Shown here piece after piece: positions 9,236-15,907 of a DNA stretch of 64,000 bases. The position numbers and the translations under genes are program-made. Origin of the DNA: JAWVYT01 sp964605205 (GTDB taxonomy: Bacteria > Gemmatimonadota > Gemmatimonadetes > Longimicrobiales > RSA9); the NCBI GenBank assembly GCA_964605205.1, contig CAZSBL010000003.1, positions 1 to 64,000 on the forward strand. The letters run 5' to 3'. The notes under the pieces are model-generated. The model searched no databases. It had not been told where the DNA came from and was given only the letters and a program-made list of their open reading frames with translations. Numbering within the stretch: position 1 is the stretch's first letter; the number at the start of each line of letters is the position of its first letter.

Positions 9236-9703
9236 TTACAGCGTGGGTACCTTGTCGAACTTCAGCGGGCCACGCTCGGTGTTCAGCCCCTCCGGCTCCG
9301 ACATCAGCGTCTGGCTCTTGATGTCTTTGTCGCCCGTGGAGTAGTGCCCGAACGGGTCCGCCTGACCCTCGGATACACCCCGACGGATGGGGAACTTGAA
9401 CCGCTTCGGACGGATCTCGTCCGACCGGAACTGGACGGTCCACATGATGTCCTCGGAGCTGCGCATCGCCGTGACCTTCGCGCCCATGGGCACGAAGTCC
9501 TGGTAGCCGCGCACCTCGATCGCCTGGGTCGGGCAGATCTTCACGCAGCTGTAGCACTCCCAGCACATCTTGGGATCCTGGTTGTACGCCTTCATGGTGT
9601 CCTTGTTGAGCACCATGAGATCGTTTGGACAGATGTACTGGCAGGCCGTCTTGTCGAGGGCCTTGCAGCCGTCACACTTGTCCGGGATCACATAACTCGG
9701 CAT
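9236..9703 (-). CDS. aprB: APS reductase beta subunit (ferredoxin-type)
   Basis: Iron-sulfur subunit carrying electrons to the AprA flavin, 155 aa. Two [4Fe-4S] sites are visible: CDGCKALDKTACQYICP and CWECYSCVKICP. The tail (about 70-155) matches AprB, which wraps around AprA. I set the start at ATG 9703 (MPSYVIPDKCDGCK) because AAGGAAGAAG lies just upstream; an ATG at 9727 would add eight charged residues not typical of AprB. It is the first gene of the sulfur operon; the leader upstream holds a sigma-70-like promoter and a Rex-type palindrome. Confidence 0.95.
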   Translation of the reverse strand: MPSYVIPDKCDGCKALDKTACQYICPNDLMVLNKDTMKAYNQDPKMCWECYSCVKICPTQAIEVRGYQDFVPMGAKVTAMRSSEDIMWTVQFRSDEIRPKRFKFPIRRGVSEGQADPFGHYSTGDKDIKSQTLMSEPEGLNTERGPLKFDKVPTL

Positions 9704-9752
9704 CCGCTCTTCTTCCTTTCTGCGCAAGAGTGCGCATCGCAGGGGACCTGAC

Positions 9753-9770
9753 TCGTGATTCTATTCACGA
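9753..9770. promoter_or_regulatory. Rex-type operator upstream of aprB
   Basis: Perfect inverted repeat TCGTGA-TTCTAT-TCACGA, 50 bp before the aprB start. The Rex consensus is TTGTGA-N6-TCACAA, so 10 of 12 arm positions match and the spacing is exact. CRP-family sites share this geometry, but rex is the neighbouring gene. On the minus strand it overlaps a possible -10 hexamer (TAGAAT, 9758-9763). Binding is inferred. Confidence 0.55.
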
Positions 9771-9889
9771 AGGCGCCGATAGAGAAAAAAGTGCCTCGAT
9801 GAGGTACCTCCTCCCGTGTCCATCGCAGACCGTGGGGCATGAGCTCAGCGAGCGAGCGGCCGCGATATTGAGACAGAATTCACGAATAC

Positions 9890-9918
9890 TTGATAGGCCT
9901 TCGGTTTACGGGTGTCAA
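9890..9918 (-). promoter_or_regulatory. Sigma-70-type promoter for the apr-qmo-sat operon
   Basis: On the minus strand a perfect -35 TTGACA (9918-9913), a 17-bp spacer and a -10 TATCAA (9895-9890, 4 of 6) point toward aprB. Predicted start near 9883 gives a leader of about 180 nt that contains the Rex-type palindrome at 9753-9770. Half-sites TTCACGA (minus-strand TCGTGAA) around 9879-9886 and TTCACA at 9928-9933 flank the promoter. The 9704-10042 interval has no gene. Confidence 0.55.
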
Positions 9919-10042
9919 GGGATTTTATTCACAGGGAGTTAACGTCACCCGAGGGTGCTAATTGTAACTCGACGTAAGTGTTTTCCGTAGAAGGGGTTAC
10001 AGCATCCGGGGGGTCGGAGCGCGGATGATCCGGGATCGGGCG

Positions 10043-10741
10043 CTAATTGGCAGCGGCGGCCGCATCGGCGGCGGTGCAGCAGGAGGGGTCTGCGTGGTTG
10101 GGATCGCCATCCTCGTGGCCGCTGGAGCGGAGGTGGAAGGCGACCTCGGCGAGTCCCATGGAGATGTGTTCGTGGCGGACGAGGACGTCGTCGGGAAGAT
10201 CGAGGCGGGTGGGGCTGAAGTTCCAGACGGCGCGGACGCCGGCCATGACGGCCAGCTCTGCGACGCCCTGGGACACGTCGACGGGGGTGGTGAGGATGAG
10301 GACGGGGACCTCGTGTTCCTCGAGGAACGACCGGAGGTCGTGGACGGACCGGATGGTGAACTCCCCCTTCTCGGTGCCGATCTTCTCCGGGTCGGCATCG
10401 AAGGCGGCGATGATCCGGAGGCCGTAGCGGTCAAAGCCGCCGTAGGTGAGGAGTGCGCCCCCGAGCTGACCGGCGCCGACGAGCACGGCGGAGTAGCTGG
10501 TGTCGAAGCCGACCACGGTGCGGATCGTCCGGCAGACCTCGCAGACGTCGTAGCCGACCCGGCTCACGCCGGAAAGGCCGATGGCTGCGAAGTCCTTGCG
10601 CACCTGGCTCGGATCCACATCCAGGACGCGTCCCAACTGACCGCTGGTGATGGTGTCCACGGACCGCCGGGCGGTGAGTTCCGCCAGATACCGGTAGTAT
10701 CGAATCAGCCGTTCCAGCACCACCCGGCGCAGTCGTGTCAC
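10043..10741 (-). CDS. rex: Redox-sensing transcriptional repressor Rex
   Basis: NADH/NAD+ sensing repressor that leaves DNA when NADH is high; known to control energy genes, including sat in Desulfovibrio. 232 aa: winged-helix domain about 1-80 (with TSGQLGRVLDVDPSQVRKDF), then a Rossmann domain with LVGAGQLGGALL (near 86) and FDADPEKIG, then the C-terminal domain-swap helix (HISMGLAEVAFHL). The last 25 residues are a His/Cys/Ala tail (PSCCTAADAAAA) beyond the usual end. Start is GTG 10741 with GGGAGG at 10747-10752. It is divergent from the plus-strand CCG complex and shares a palindrome with it. Confidence 0.94.
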   Translation of the reverse strand: MTRLRRVVLERLIRYYRYLAELTARRSVDTITSGQLGRVLDVDPSQVRKDFAAIGLSGVSRVGYDVCEVCRTIRTVVGFDTSYSAVLVGAGQLGGALLTYGGFDRYGLRIIAAFDADPEKIGTEKGEFTIRSVHDLRSFLEEHEVPVLILTTPVDVSQGVAELAVMAGVRAVWNFSPTRLDLPDDVLVRHEHISMGLAEVAFHLRSSGHEDGDPNHADPSCCTAADAAAAAN

Positions 10742-10906
10742 GTCATCCTCCCGAACCCGAGGAACCCCGCGCCGGCTCCGGAATCCGTCCGGCGCTACTT
10801 CTCGAATGCTTGTCTTCCCTCATCCCGCGGTCAAGACCCTTGTGTCTCGCCCGCAGGCCGCGGGGCAGGCAACCCTTGACGGGGACATACTATTACCTGC
10901 AAGCTA

Positions 10907-10932
10907 CTAATTGTGATTATCGCCACGATTAG
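10907..10932. promoter_or_regulatory. Rex-type operator in the rex / dsrMK-like divergent region
   Basis: Interrupted palindrome whose outer arms are CTAATtGTG and CACgATTAG, eight bases apart. Inside it, 10911-10928 reads TTGTGA-N6-CCACGA, 10 of 12 matches to the Rex consensus TTGTGA-N6-TCACAA. It sits between rex and the plus-strand operon and overlaps the predicted -35 of the latter. Autoregulation plus control of the operon is inferred. Confidence 0.55.
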
Positions 10933-10939
10933 GTATTGT
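10911..10939 (+). promoter_or_regulatory. Putative promoter of the dsrMK/tmcCB-like operon
   Basis: TTGTGA (10911-10916), a 17-bp spacer and TATTGT (10934-10939) give 4 of 6 matches at both hexamers, about 70 bp before the ATG at 11011. The -35 lies inside the Rex-type palindrome, so an occupied operator would block polymerase. No better sigma-70 pair is seen in 10742-11010. Confidence 0.4.
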
Positions 10940-11010
10940 ATGCAAGGATCAACCGCCGCGCGAGGCGAGGCGAGGGGTGGCAGGGAGCGGCGCTACGGGG
11001 AGGATACGGT

Positions 11011-11928
11011 ATGACGGGTCCCGTGTTGTTAACCATCGCGTACGGCCTCCTGGCCGTATTCGTGATCGCATTCGTCGCGCGCGCGATCGGGCTGGCGCGG
11101 CTGCCGGTGCACCTGCGCTGGGAGCTGGCGCCGGTCCCGAAGGAGAAGGGGCGGGGCCGCTACGGCGGCTCGTACCTGGAGGAGTACGAGTGGTGGAAGA
11201 AGCCGCGGGAGGAGTCGCTCCTGAACGAGCTCAGCTACATGGGGCGCGAGATCCTGGGGCTGAAGGCGCTGTGGGAGCACAACCGCCCGCTGTGGTGGGC
11301 ATCGTTCCCGTTCCACTGGGGTCTGTACCTTCTGATCGGCGCGGCGGGCGTGGCGCTGCTGGCCGCGCTCCTGGGGCTGGCCGGAGCCGGGGCGGCGGAG
11401 TTCTTCACGGGGCTGCTGGCCCCGCTGGCGGTGGTGGGGTGCGTGGCGGGGCTGGTGGGGACAGTGGGACTCTTCCTGCGCCGGGTCTTCGTGCGGGAGA
11501 TGCGGGTCATGACCACCCGGGTGGCGTACTTCAACCTGCTCCTGCTGGGCGCGGTGTTCGGGACCGGGCTGTGGGCGGCGCTGGCGGTCCCCGCGTACGG
11601 GGAGGCGGTGCTGGAGCTGGGCGGCGCGCTGCTGGGAGCGGACACCGCGTACGCGGCAGCCACGCCGCTGGCGGTGCACCTGGTGGTGACCGGGGTGTTC
11701 CTGGCGTACCTCCCGTTCAGCCAGATGATGCACTTCGTGGCCAAGTACTTCACGTACCACGAAGTGCGCTGGGATGACGAGCCGCTGGAGGTGGGCGGCA
11801 AGCTGGAGAAGGAAGTGCTGGAGTTGATGCAGCAGCCGGTGTCGTGGGCCGCCCCCCACATACAGGCCGATGGCCGGAAGAACTGGGTGGACATCGCAAC
11901 GGCGGAGATGAAGGAGGCCGAATCATGA
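11011..11928 (+). CDS. DsrM/TmcC-like membrane cytochrome b (NarI superfamily)
   Basis: 305-aa integral membrane protein predicted to carry two b hemes and exchange electrons with menaquinone, passing them to the iron-sulfur partner encoded next. It opens with a helix and the block LPVHLRWELAPVP, characteristic of the DsrM/TmcC/HmcE branch, followed by a soluble loop (about 45-90) and five or so further helices with paired histidines. ATG 11011 is chosen for GGGGAGG at 10997-11003; an earlier in-frame TTG adds an Arg-rich, non-family tail. Its stop overlaps the next start (ATGA). DsrM versus TmcC cannot be separated by eye. Confidence 0.82.
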   Translation: MTGPVLLTIAYGLLAVFVIAFVARAIGLARLPVHLRWELAPVPKEKGRGRYGGSYLEEYEWWKKPREESLLNELSYMGREILGLKALWEHNRPLWWASFPFHWGLYLLIGAAGVALLAALLGLAGAGAAEFFTGLLAPLAVVGCVAGLVGTVGLFLRRVFVREMRVMTTRVAYFNLLLLGAVFGTGLWAALAVPAYGEAVLELGGALLGADTAYAAATPLAVHLVVTGVFLAYLPFSQMMHFVAKYFTYHEVRWDDEPLEVGGKLEKEVLELMQQPVSWAAPHIQADGRKNWVDIATAEMKEAES

Positions 11929-13541
11929 GTGATAAGAGACACATCGACCTCCGGGCCATCAGCCGGAACGAACGGGAGGTCCTCTCGCCGGTGGAGTTGC
12001 AGGACCTGGTGCCGCTCCCGCCGCCGTACGACAAGCTCGAAGAGCAGCCGGTGTGGAAGGAGCTGAGCGACGAGGCCCGGGAGCGGATGGTGTGCAACCT
12101 GGACGGCGTCATCGCCACCAGCCTCCCGTGGCCGGAGACGGAGGAGGAGAAGCAGGAGGCGGTGGCGAAGTTCGAGGCGGGGCTGAAGAAGCTGTTCAGC
12201 AAGGAGAACAACTGGACGTTCCTCCAGCCGCTGACGCTCTCGACGGACTTCTGCACGGCGTGCCAGAGCTGCATCGACGCGTGTCCGGTCTACGAGATGA
12301 GCGGGAAGAACGACGTCTACAAGCCCACCTTCCGGGCGGAGATCCTGCGGCGCCTGTACCGCAAGTACGGGAAGCGGGGCGGGAAGGCCATGGCCAGGCT
12401 GAAGGGCGAGGACATAGAGTTGAACTGGGCCACGGTGACGCGGCTGTACGAGCTGGCGTACCGGTGCACACTGTGCCGGCGCTGCGCCCAGGTCTGCCCC
12501 ATCGGTGTGGACAACGGGCTGATCACCCACGAGCTGCGGAAGCTTTTCAGCCAGGAGCTGGGGTGGGCGCCCACCGAGCTGCACGACAAGGGCACGGTGC
12601 TGCAGCTGAAGGTGGGCAGCTCCACGGGGATGAACCCCGTCGTCGTCAAGGACAACGTGGAGTTCATCGACGAGGACTTCGGGGAAGAGACGGGGATGGA
12701 CGCCACCACCCCGTTCGGCAAGGAGGAGGCGGACGCGCTGCTGATCCACAACGCCGGCGAGATCATGGCGTGGCCGGAGAACCCGGCGGCGTTCGCCATC
12801 ATCCTCAACGCGGCGGGCTACAGCTGGACGCTCTCGGCGGACGAGGTGGCCTACGACGGCGTGAACTACGGCCTCTTCTACGACGACGTACAGCTGGCCC
12901 GGGTCGCGCTGAAACACGCGGCGGCGGCCAAAAAGCTGAAGGTGAACAAGATCGTGATGGGCGAGTGCGGCCATCAGCACAAATCGCTGATGACCATCGC
13001 CGACCGGGTCCTCACCGGCGAGATGTCGGTGCGCCGCGAAAGCTGCATGACGCTTCTCGAGGAGATCGTCTTCAGCGGGAAGATCGAGTTCGACCCGTCG
13101 AAGAACGACTTCCCGGTCACCCTCCACGACCCGTGCAACATCGTCCGGAACCTGGGGATCGTGGAGCCGCAGCGGCGGATCCTGCGCTACCTCTGCCCCC
13201 AGTTCCGGGAGATGACGCCCCACGGGGTGGACAACTACTGCTGCGGCGGCGGGAGCGGGTTCGCCATCATGAGCCCGAACAACTTCACCGACTGGCGGGT
13301 GAGCGTGGCCAGCCGGAAGAAGTTCAAGCAGGTGCTGGACGCGTTCAGCGACCAGCCGGGCCCGGAGGTCAAGAAGTACATCTGCGCCCCGTGCTCGAAC
13401 TGCAAGGGCCAGTTCCGGGACATGCTCGAGTACTACGACGCCCTCGAAAAGAGCGGTATCACGTACGGCGGCCTCGTGGAGCTGATCGTGAACGCCATGG
13501 TGGACGTGAAGGAGCCGTTCATCGAGTGGGAGATGCATTAG
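11925..13541 (+). CDS. DsrK/TmcB-like CCG-domain iron-sulfur protein
   Basis: 538-aa cytoplasmic HdrD-type protein, the likely catalytic partner of the preceding cytochrome b; family members act on disulfides or trisulfides such as DsrC. Two [4Fe-4S] motifs lie at about 107-120 and 180-195 (CTACQSCIDACP, CTLCRRCAQVCP). A CCG domain follows, with HDPCNIVRN, NYCCGGGSGF and CAPCSNCKGQ as ligands for the noncubane cluster. ATG 11925 overlaps the upstream stop by 4 bp, and AAGGAGG is at 11911-11917. The long N-terminal region (1-100) is not a recognised domain. With only M and K genes here, this resembles the two-subunit DsrMK/TmcCB form. Confidence 0.85.
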   Translation: MSDKRHIDLRAISRNEREVLSPVELQDLVPLPPPYDKLEEQPVWKELSDEARERMVCNLDGVIATSLPWPETEEEKQEAVAKFEAGLKKLFSKENNWTFLQPLTLSTDFCTACQSCIDACPVYEMSGKNDVYKPTFRAEILRRLYRKYGKRGGKAMARLKGEDIELNWATVTRLYELAYRCTLCRRCAQVCPIGVDNGLITHELRKLFSQELGWAPTELHDKGTVLQLKVGSSTGMNPVVVKDNVEFIDEDFGEETGMDATTPFGKEEADALLIHNAGEIMAWPENPAAFAIILNAAGYSWTLSADEVAYDGVNYGLFYDDVQLARVALKHAAAAKKLKVNKIVMGECGHQHKSLMTIADRVLTGEMSVRRESCMTLLEEIVFSGKIEFDPSKNDFPVTLHDPCNIVRNLGIVEPQRRILRYLCPQFREMTPHGVDNYCCGGGSGFAIMSPNNFTDWRVSVASRKKFKQVLDAFSDQPGPEVKKYICAPCSNCKGQFRDMLEYYDALEKSGITYGGLVELIVNAMVDVKEPFIEWEMH

Positions 13542-13657
13542 CGGTCGGCCTGCGGCCGCCCGCGGATAGCTCGGCTGCGCCGCGCGGGTAGCGGCCTCCG
13601 GCCGCGGCCAGCTCGGGGGCGCGAGCCAGTTCGGGCGGCACCGCAAAGGGGGAAGGC

Positions 13658-15022
13658 ATGGCAGACCGGAGCGGGGTGGACAACGGGCAGTTCTTCGAGG
13701 CCGTGCTGCGGTGTGTGGCCGACGGGGTCTTCACCGTGGACCGGGAGTGGCGGATCACGTCGTTCAACCGGGCGGCCGAGCGGATCACGGGGCTCCGGGC
13801 GGAGGACGTCCTCGGTCGCCGCTGCACCGAGGTGCTGCACTCGGACCTGTGTGAGCGGAACTGCCCGATCCGTGAGAGCCTGAACACCGGCCAGGAGGTG
13901 GTAGACCGGGGGGCGAGGATCACCACGCGTCGCTCCCGCTCTATCCCGATCAGCGTGAGCAGCGCCGTCCTGCACGACGAGGAGGGCACGGTCCTCGGCG
14001 CCGTGGAGACCTTCCGGGACCTCTCGGCCATCGAGCAGCTCCGGCGGGAACTGCAGGGGAAGTACACCTTCGAGGACATCATCGGGAAGAGCGAGGCCTT
14101 CCAGAAGATCTTCGCCATACTCCCCGACGTGGCGGAAAGCGAGAGCACGGTCCTCGTCGAGGGGCCGAGCGGGTCCGGGAAGGAGCTCCTGGCCCGCGCC
14201 ATCCACAACCTGAGCCCCCGGAAGAAACGGCCCTACGTGGTGGTCAACTGCGGGGCGCTCCCCCACAACCTCTTCGAGTCCGAGCTGTTCGGCTACAAGC
14301 GCGGCGCCTTCACAGACGCCCGCACCGACAAGCCCGGCCGCATCACCGTGGCCGAGGGCGGGACCCTGTTCCTGGACGAGATCGGAGACCTGCCGCAGGA
14401 AACCCAGGTCAAACTGCTCCGGCTACTCCAGGAGCGGGAGTATACCCCCCTGGGCGGTGTGGAGACCCGGAAGGCCGACGTCCGCATCGTCGCCGCCACC
14501 AACCGAGACCTGGCCCGCCTCGTCAGCCAGGGCCGGTTCCGCGACGACCTCTATTTCCGCCTCGCCGTGGTCCGCATATCCATCCCGCCGCTCCGGGAGC
14601 GCCGCGAGGACATCCCCTACCTGGTCGACCACTTCATCCAGGGCTTCAACGCCAAGAAGGGGAAGCGGATCCAGGGCGTGGCCGACGACGTCATGGAGCT
14701 CCTGATGCGTCACGAGTTGCCAGGGAACGCCCGCCAGGTCGAGAACATCATCGAGCACGCCTTCGTGCTCTGCCACAACGGCCTCATCCAGCGACGACAC
14801 CTGCCCCCGGACTTCGTCGACGCCGCCGGCCCGGCGCCGGACCGCACCGCCACCGAAGCGCCCACGCCCCTCGAAGACAGCGAAGCCGACGCCATCCGCA
14901 GGGCGCTCCGCCGCAATCAAGGGCACCGCGCCCGGACCGCCGAGGAGCTCGGCATCAGTCGCACCACCCTCTGGCGCAAGCTGGACCGGCACGACATCGA
15001 CGCCTCCGAGTACGAGGACTGA
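13658..15022 (+). CDS. Sigma-54-dependent activator with PAS sensor domain
   Basis: 454-aa NtrC-type enhancer-binding protein without a receiver. Order: PAS (about 8-120) with the Cys set C-x8-C-x3-C-P (CTEVLHSDLCERNCP), a site for metal or redox sensing; AAA+ domain (about 140-370) with Walker A GPSGSGKE, the sigma-54 contact loop ESELFGYKRGAFTDA (GAFTDA rather than GAFTGA), LFLDEIGDLP and LPGNARQVEN; Fis-type helix-turn-helix at the end (RTAEELGISRTTLWRK). GGGGGAAGG precedes ATG 13658. It is transcribed toward an operon that has a GG-N10-GC promoter at 15489, so it is the obvious candidate activator. The gap from the previous gene (13542-13657) contains a small hairpin GCGGCC-TCC-GGCCGC. 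Confidence 0.92.
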   Translation: MADRSGVDNGQFFEAVLRCVADGVFTVDREWRITSFNRAAERITGLRAEDVLGRRCTEVLHSDLCERNCPIRESLNTGQEVVDRGARITTRRSRSIPISVSSAVLHDEEGTVLGAVETFRDLSAIEQLRRELQGKYTFEDIIGKSEAFQKIFAILPDVAESESTVLVEGPSGSGKELLARAIHNLSPRKKRPYVVVNCGALPHNLFESELFGYKRGAFTDARTDKPGRITVAEGGTLFLDEIGDLPQETQVKLLRLLQEREYTPLGGVETRKADVRIVAATNRDLARLVSQGRFRDDLYFRLAVVRISIPPLRERREDIPYLVDHFIQGFNAKKGKRIQGVADDVMELLMRHELPGNARQVENIIEHAFVLCHNGLIQRRHLPPDFVDAAGPAPDRTATEAPTPLEDSEADAIRRALRRNQGHRARTAEELGISRTTLWRKLDRHDIDASEYED

Positions 15023-15059
15023 CCGCGCCGTTCCACCCGCATTGAAACACGGCCCCTCG

Positions 15060-15084
15060 GCTGCACCGGGAGCCACGGTGCAGC
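15060..15084 (+). terminator. Stem-loop after the sigma-54 activator
   Basis: Arms GCTGCACC (15060-15067) and GGTGCAGC (15077-15084) pair perfectly around a 9-nt loop, 38 bp after the activator stop. There is no T-tract, so it may be an imperfect terminator or only a hairpin. Confidence 0.4.
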
Positions 15085-15094
15085 GGGCCCACCC

Positions 15095-15208
15095 GTCCCC
15101 AAATGTCACATCGCGTCGGGGCCGGAGCCGTACGTCACTTTTGGGACGCCCCCCAACCCGAATATGACACACGCCGCATCGGGGAGAAGCGAACGTCACT
15201 TTCGGGAC
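15095..15208. repeat. Two tandem 53-bp inverted-repeat units upstream of the sigma-54 operon
   Basis: Unit 1 (15095-15147) and unit 2 (15156-15208) start with a CCC-AA-TGNCAC arm and end with CGTCACTTTYGGGAC. The right arms (15133-15147 and 15194-15208) differ at one base and are 61 bp apart, close to six helical turns. The arms of each unit are roughly inverted. They may be far-upstream activator or repressor sites. No gene is seen in 15023-15535. Confidence 0.45.
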
Positions 15209-15360
15209 ACCGCCACCCCCGTGTCTCACGGCGGCGATCTCGCCGGACCCCCGGTGCCCGCTGGATCAACCCAGCAGCCGAAGATCCAGCTCGGCGCCGA
15301 CCAACCCGCTCGCCGCCATCCCACCCGCTCGGCGCCGCCCCGCACGCGCCGTTCCCGGGC

Positions 15361-15398
15361 TGAAACATCGTAACGTTTCACCGTTTCAGCACTGAAAC
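15361..15398. promoter_or_regulatory. Clustered TGAAAC/GTTTCA sites, candidate enhancer for the sigma-54 activator
   Basis: Four hexamers in 38 bp: TGAAAC-N8-GTTTCA-N2-GTTTCA-N4-TGAAAC. The last two form the palindrome GTTTCAG-CA-CTGAAAC (15383-15398). A further TGAAACA lies at 15043. The block is about 90-130 bp upstream of the -24/-12 promoter, the classical enhancer distance. That the product of the 13658 gene binds here is inferred. Confidence 0.5.
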
Positions 15399-15487
15399 AC
15401 GAACGCGCGTGGTCCGCTTCGGGCATGAACTCTACAAACCGTTGGTGCACAACCACTTAGGTGCGCAATCGATGCGATCTCGTCACG

Positions 15488-15503
15488 CGGTCCCCGGCTT
15501 GCA
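15488..15503 (+). promoter_or_regulatory. Sigma-54 (-24/-12) promoter of the NifX/KMOP-like operon
   Basis: Sequence CGGTCCCCGGCTTGCA has the essential GG (15489-15490), exactly ten bases, then GC (15501-15502), with TTGCA at -12. The -24 element is imperfect (CGGTCC versus TGGCAC). Predicted start near 15513 leaves a 23-nt leader holding GGAGG (15524-15528) before the GTG at 15536. Confidence 0.6.
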
Positions 15504-15535
15504 TTCCTATAGGGGTGAACCACGGAGGTCAGCGC

Positions 15536-15904
15536 GTGAGAATCGCGATACCACGGATGGGAGAAATGGTCGCCCCCTGCTTCGAGCACTGCTGCACGAT
15601 GGCGGTGTTCTGGACGGACGGAGTCGGTGGGGTGGACCAGGTCGATTATCCGCTGCGGAGCAAGGACCCGTTCGACCGGGTGCGGCTGCTGCGGGACCGG
15701 GAGGTGGACTGCGTGATCTGCGGTGCGGTCCAGGATGTGTACGAGGATGTGCTGCGGACGAGCGGGTTCGAGGTGATCAGTTGGGTATCGGGGTTCGTGG
15801 AGGATCTACTGGCGTTGTATCTCCGGGGCCACCTGGAGTCGGGGACGGAGCTCCCGACGGGGGGAGGCCCGTATCAGCTGGCGATGGAGCGAACGGAGGC
15901 TTGA
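15536..15904 (+). CDS. NifX/NifB-type (dinitrogenase iron-molybdenum family) small protein
   Basis: 122-aa soluble protein with the DIM/NifX fold: VRIAIPRMGEMVAPCFEHC at the start, VDCVICGAV in the middle, and FVEDLLALYLRGHL at the end. In nitrogen fixation this domain binds iron-molybdenum cofactor precursors, but no nif genes are here. Three close cysteines (APCFEHCC) could bind a cluster. GTG 15536 is chosen for GGAGG seven bases upstream; an ATG at 15461 lies before the predicted transcription start. It is the first gene of the sigma-54 operon, 3 bp before the DsrK-like gene. A cluster carrier or regulator for that complex is a guess. Confidence 0.75.
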   Translation: MRIAIPRMGEMVAPCFEHCCTMAVFWTDGVGGVDQVDYPLRSKDPFDRVRLLRDREVDCVICGAVQDVYEDVLRTSGFEVISWVSGFVEDLLALYLRGHLESGTELPTGGGPYQLAMERTEA

Positions 15905-15907
15905 TCC

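Noticed and set aside
10936..11010. N-terminal extension of the DsrM-like protein from a TTG
   Set aside because: Arg-rich, overlaps the promoter region; ATG 11011 has a proper ribosome site.
11235..13646. 803-aa minus-strand frame
   Set aside because: Antisense to the cytochrome b and CCG-protein genes, which have conserved motifs and coupled starts.
15536..15904. Nitrogen-fixation locus
   Set aside because: Only a NifX-type domain is present; no nifHDK or nifB-like genes in the window.
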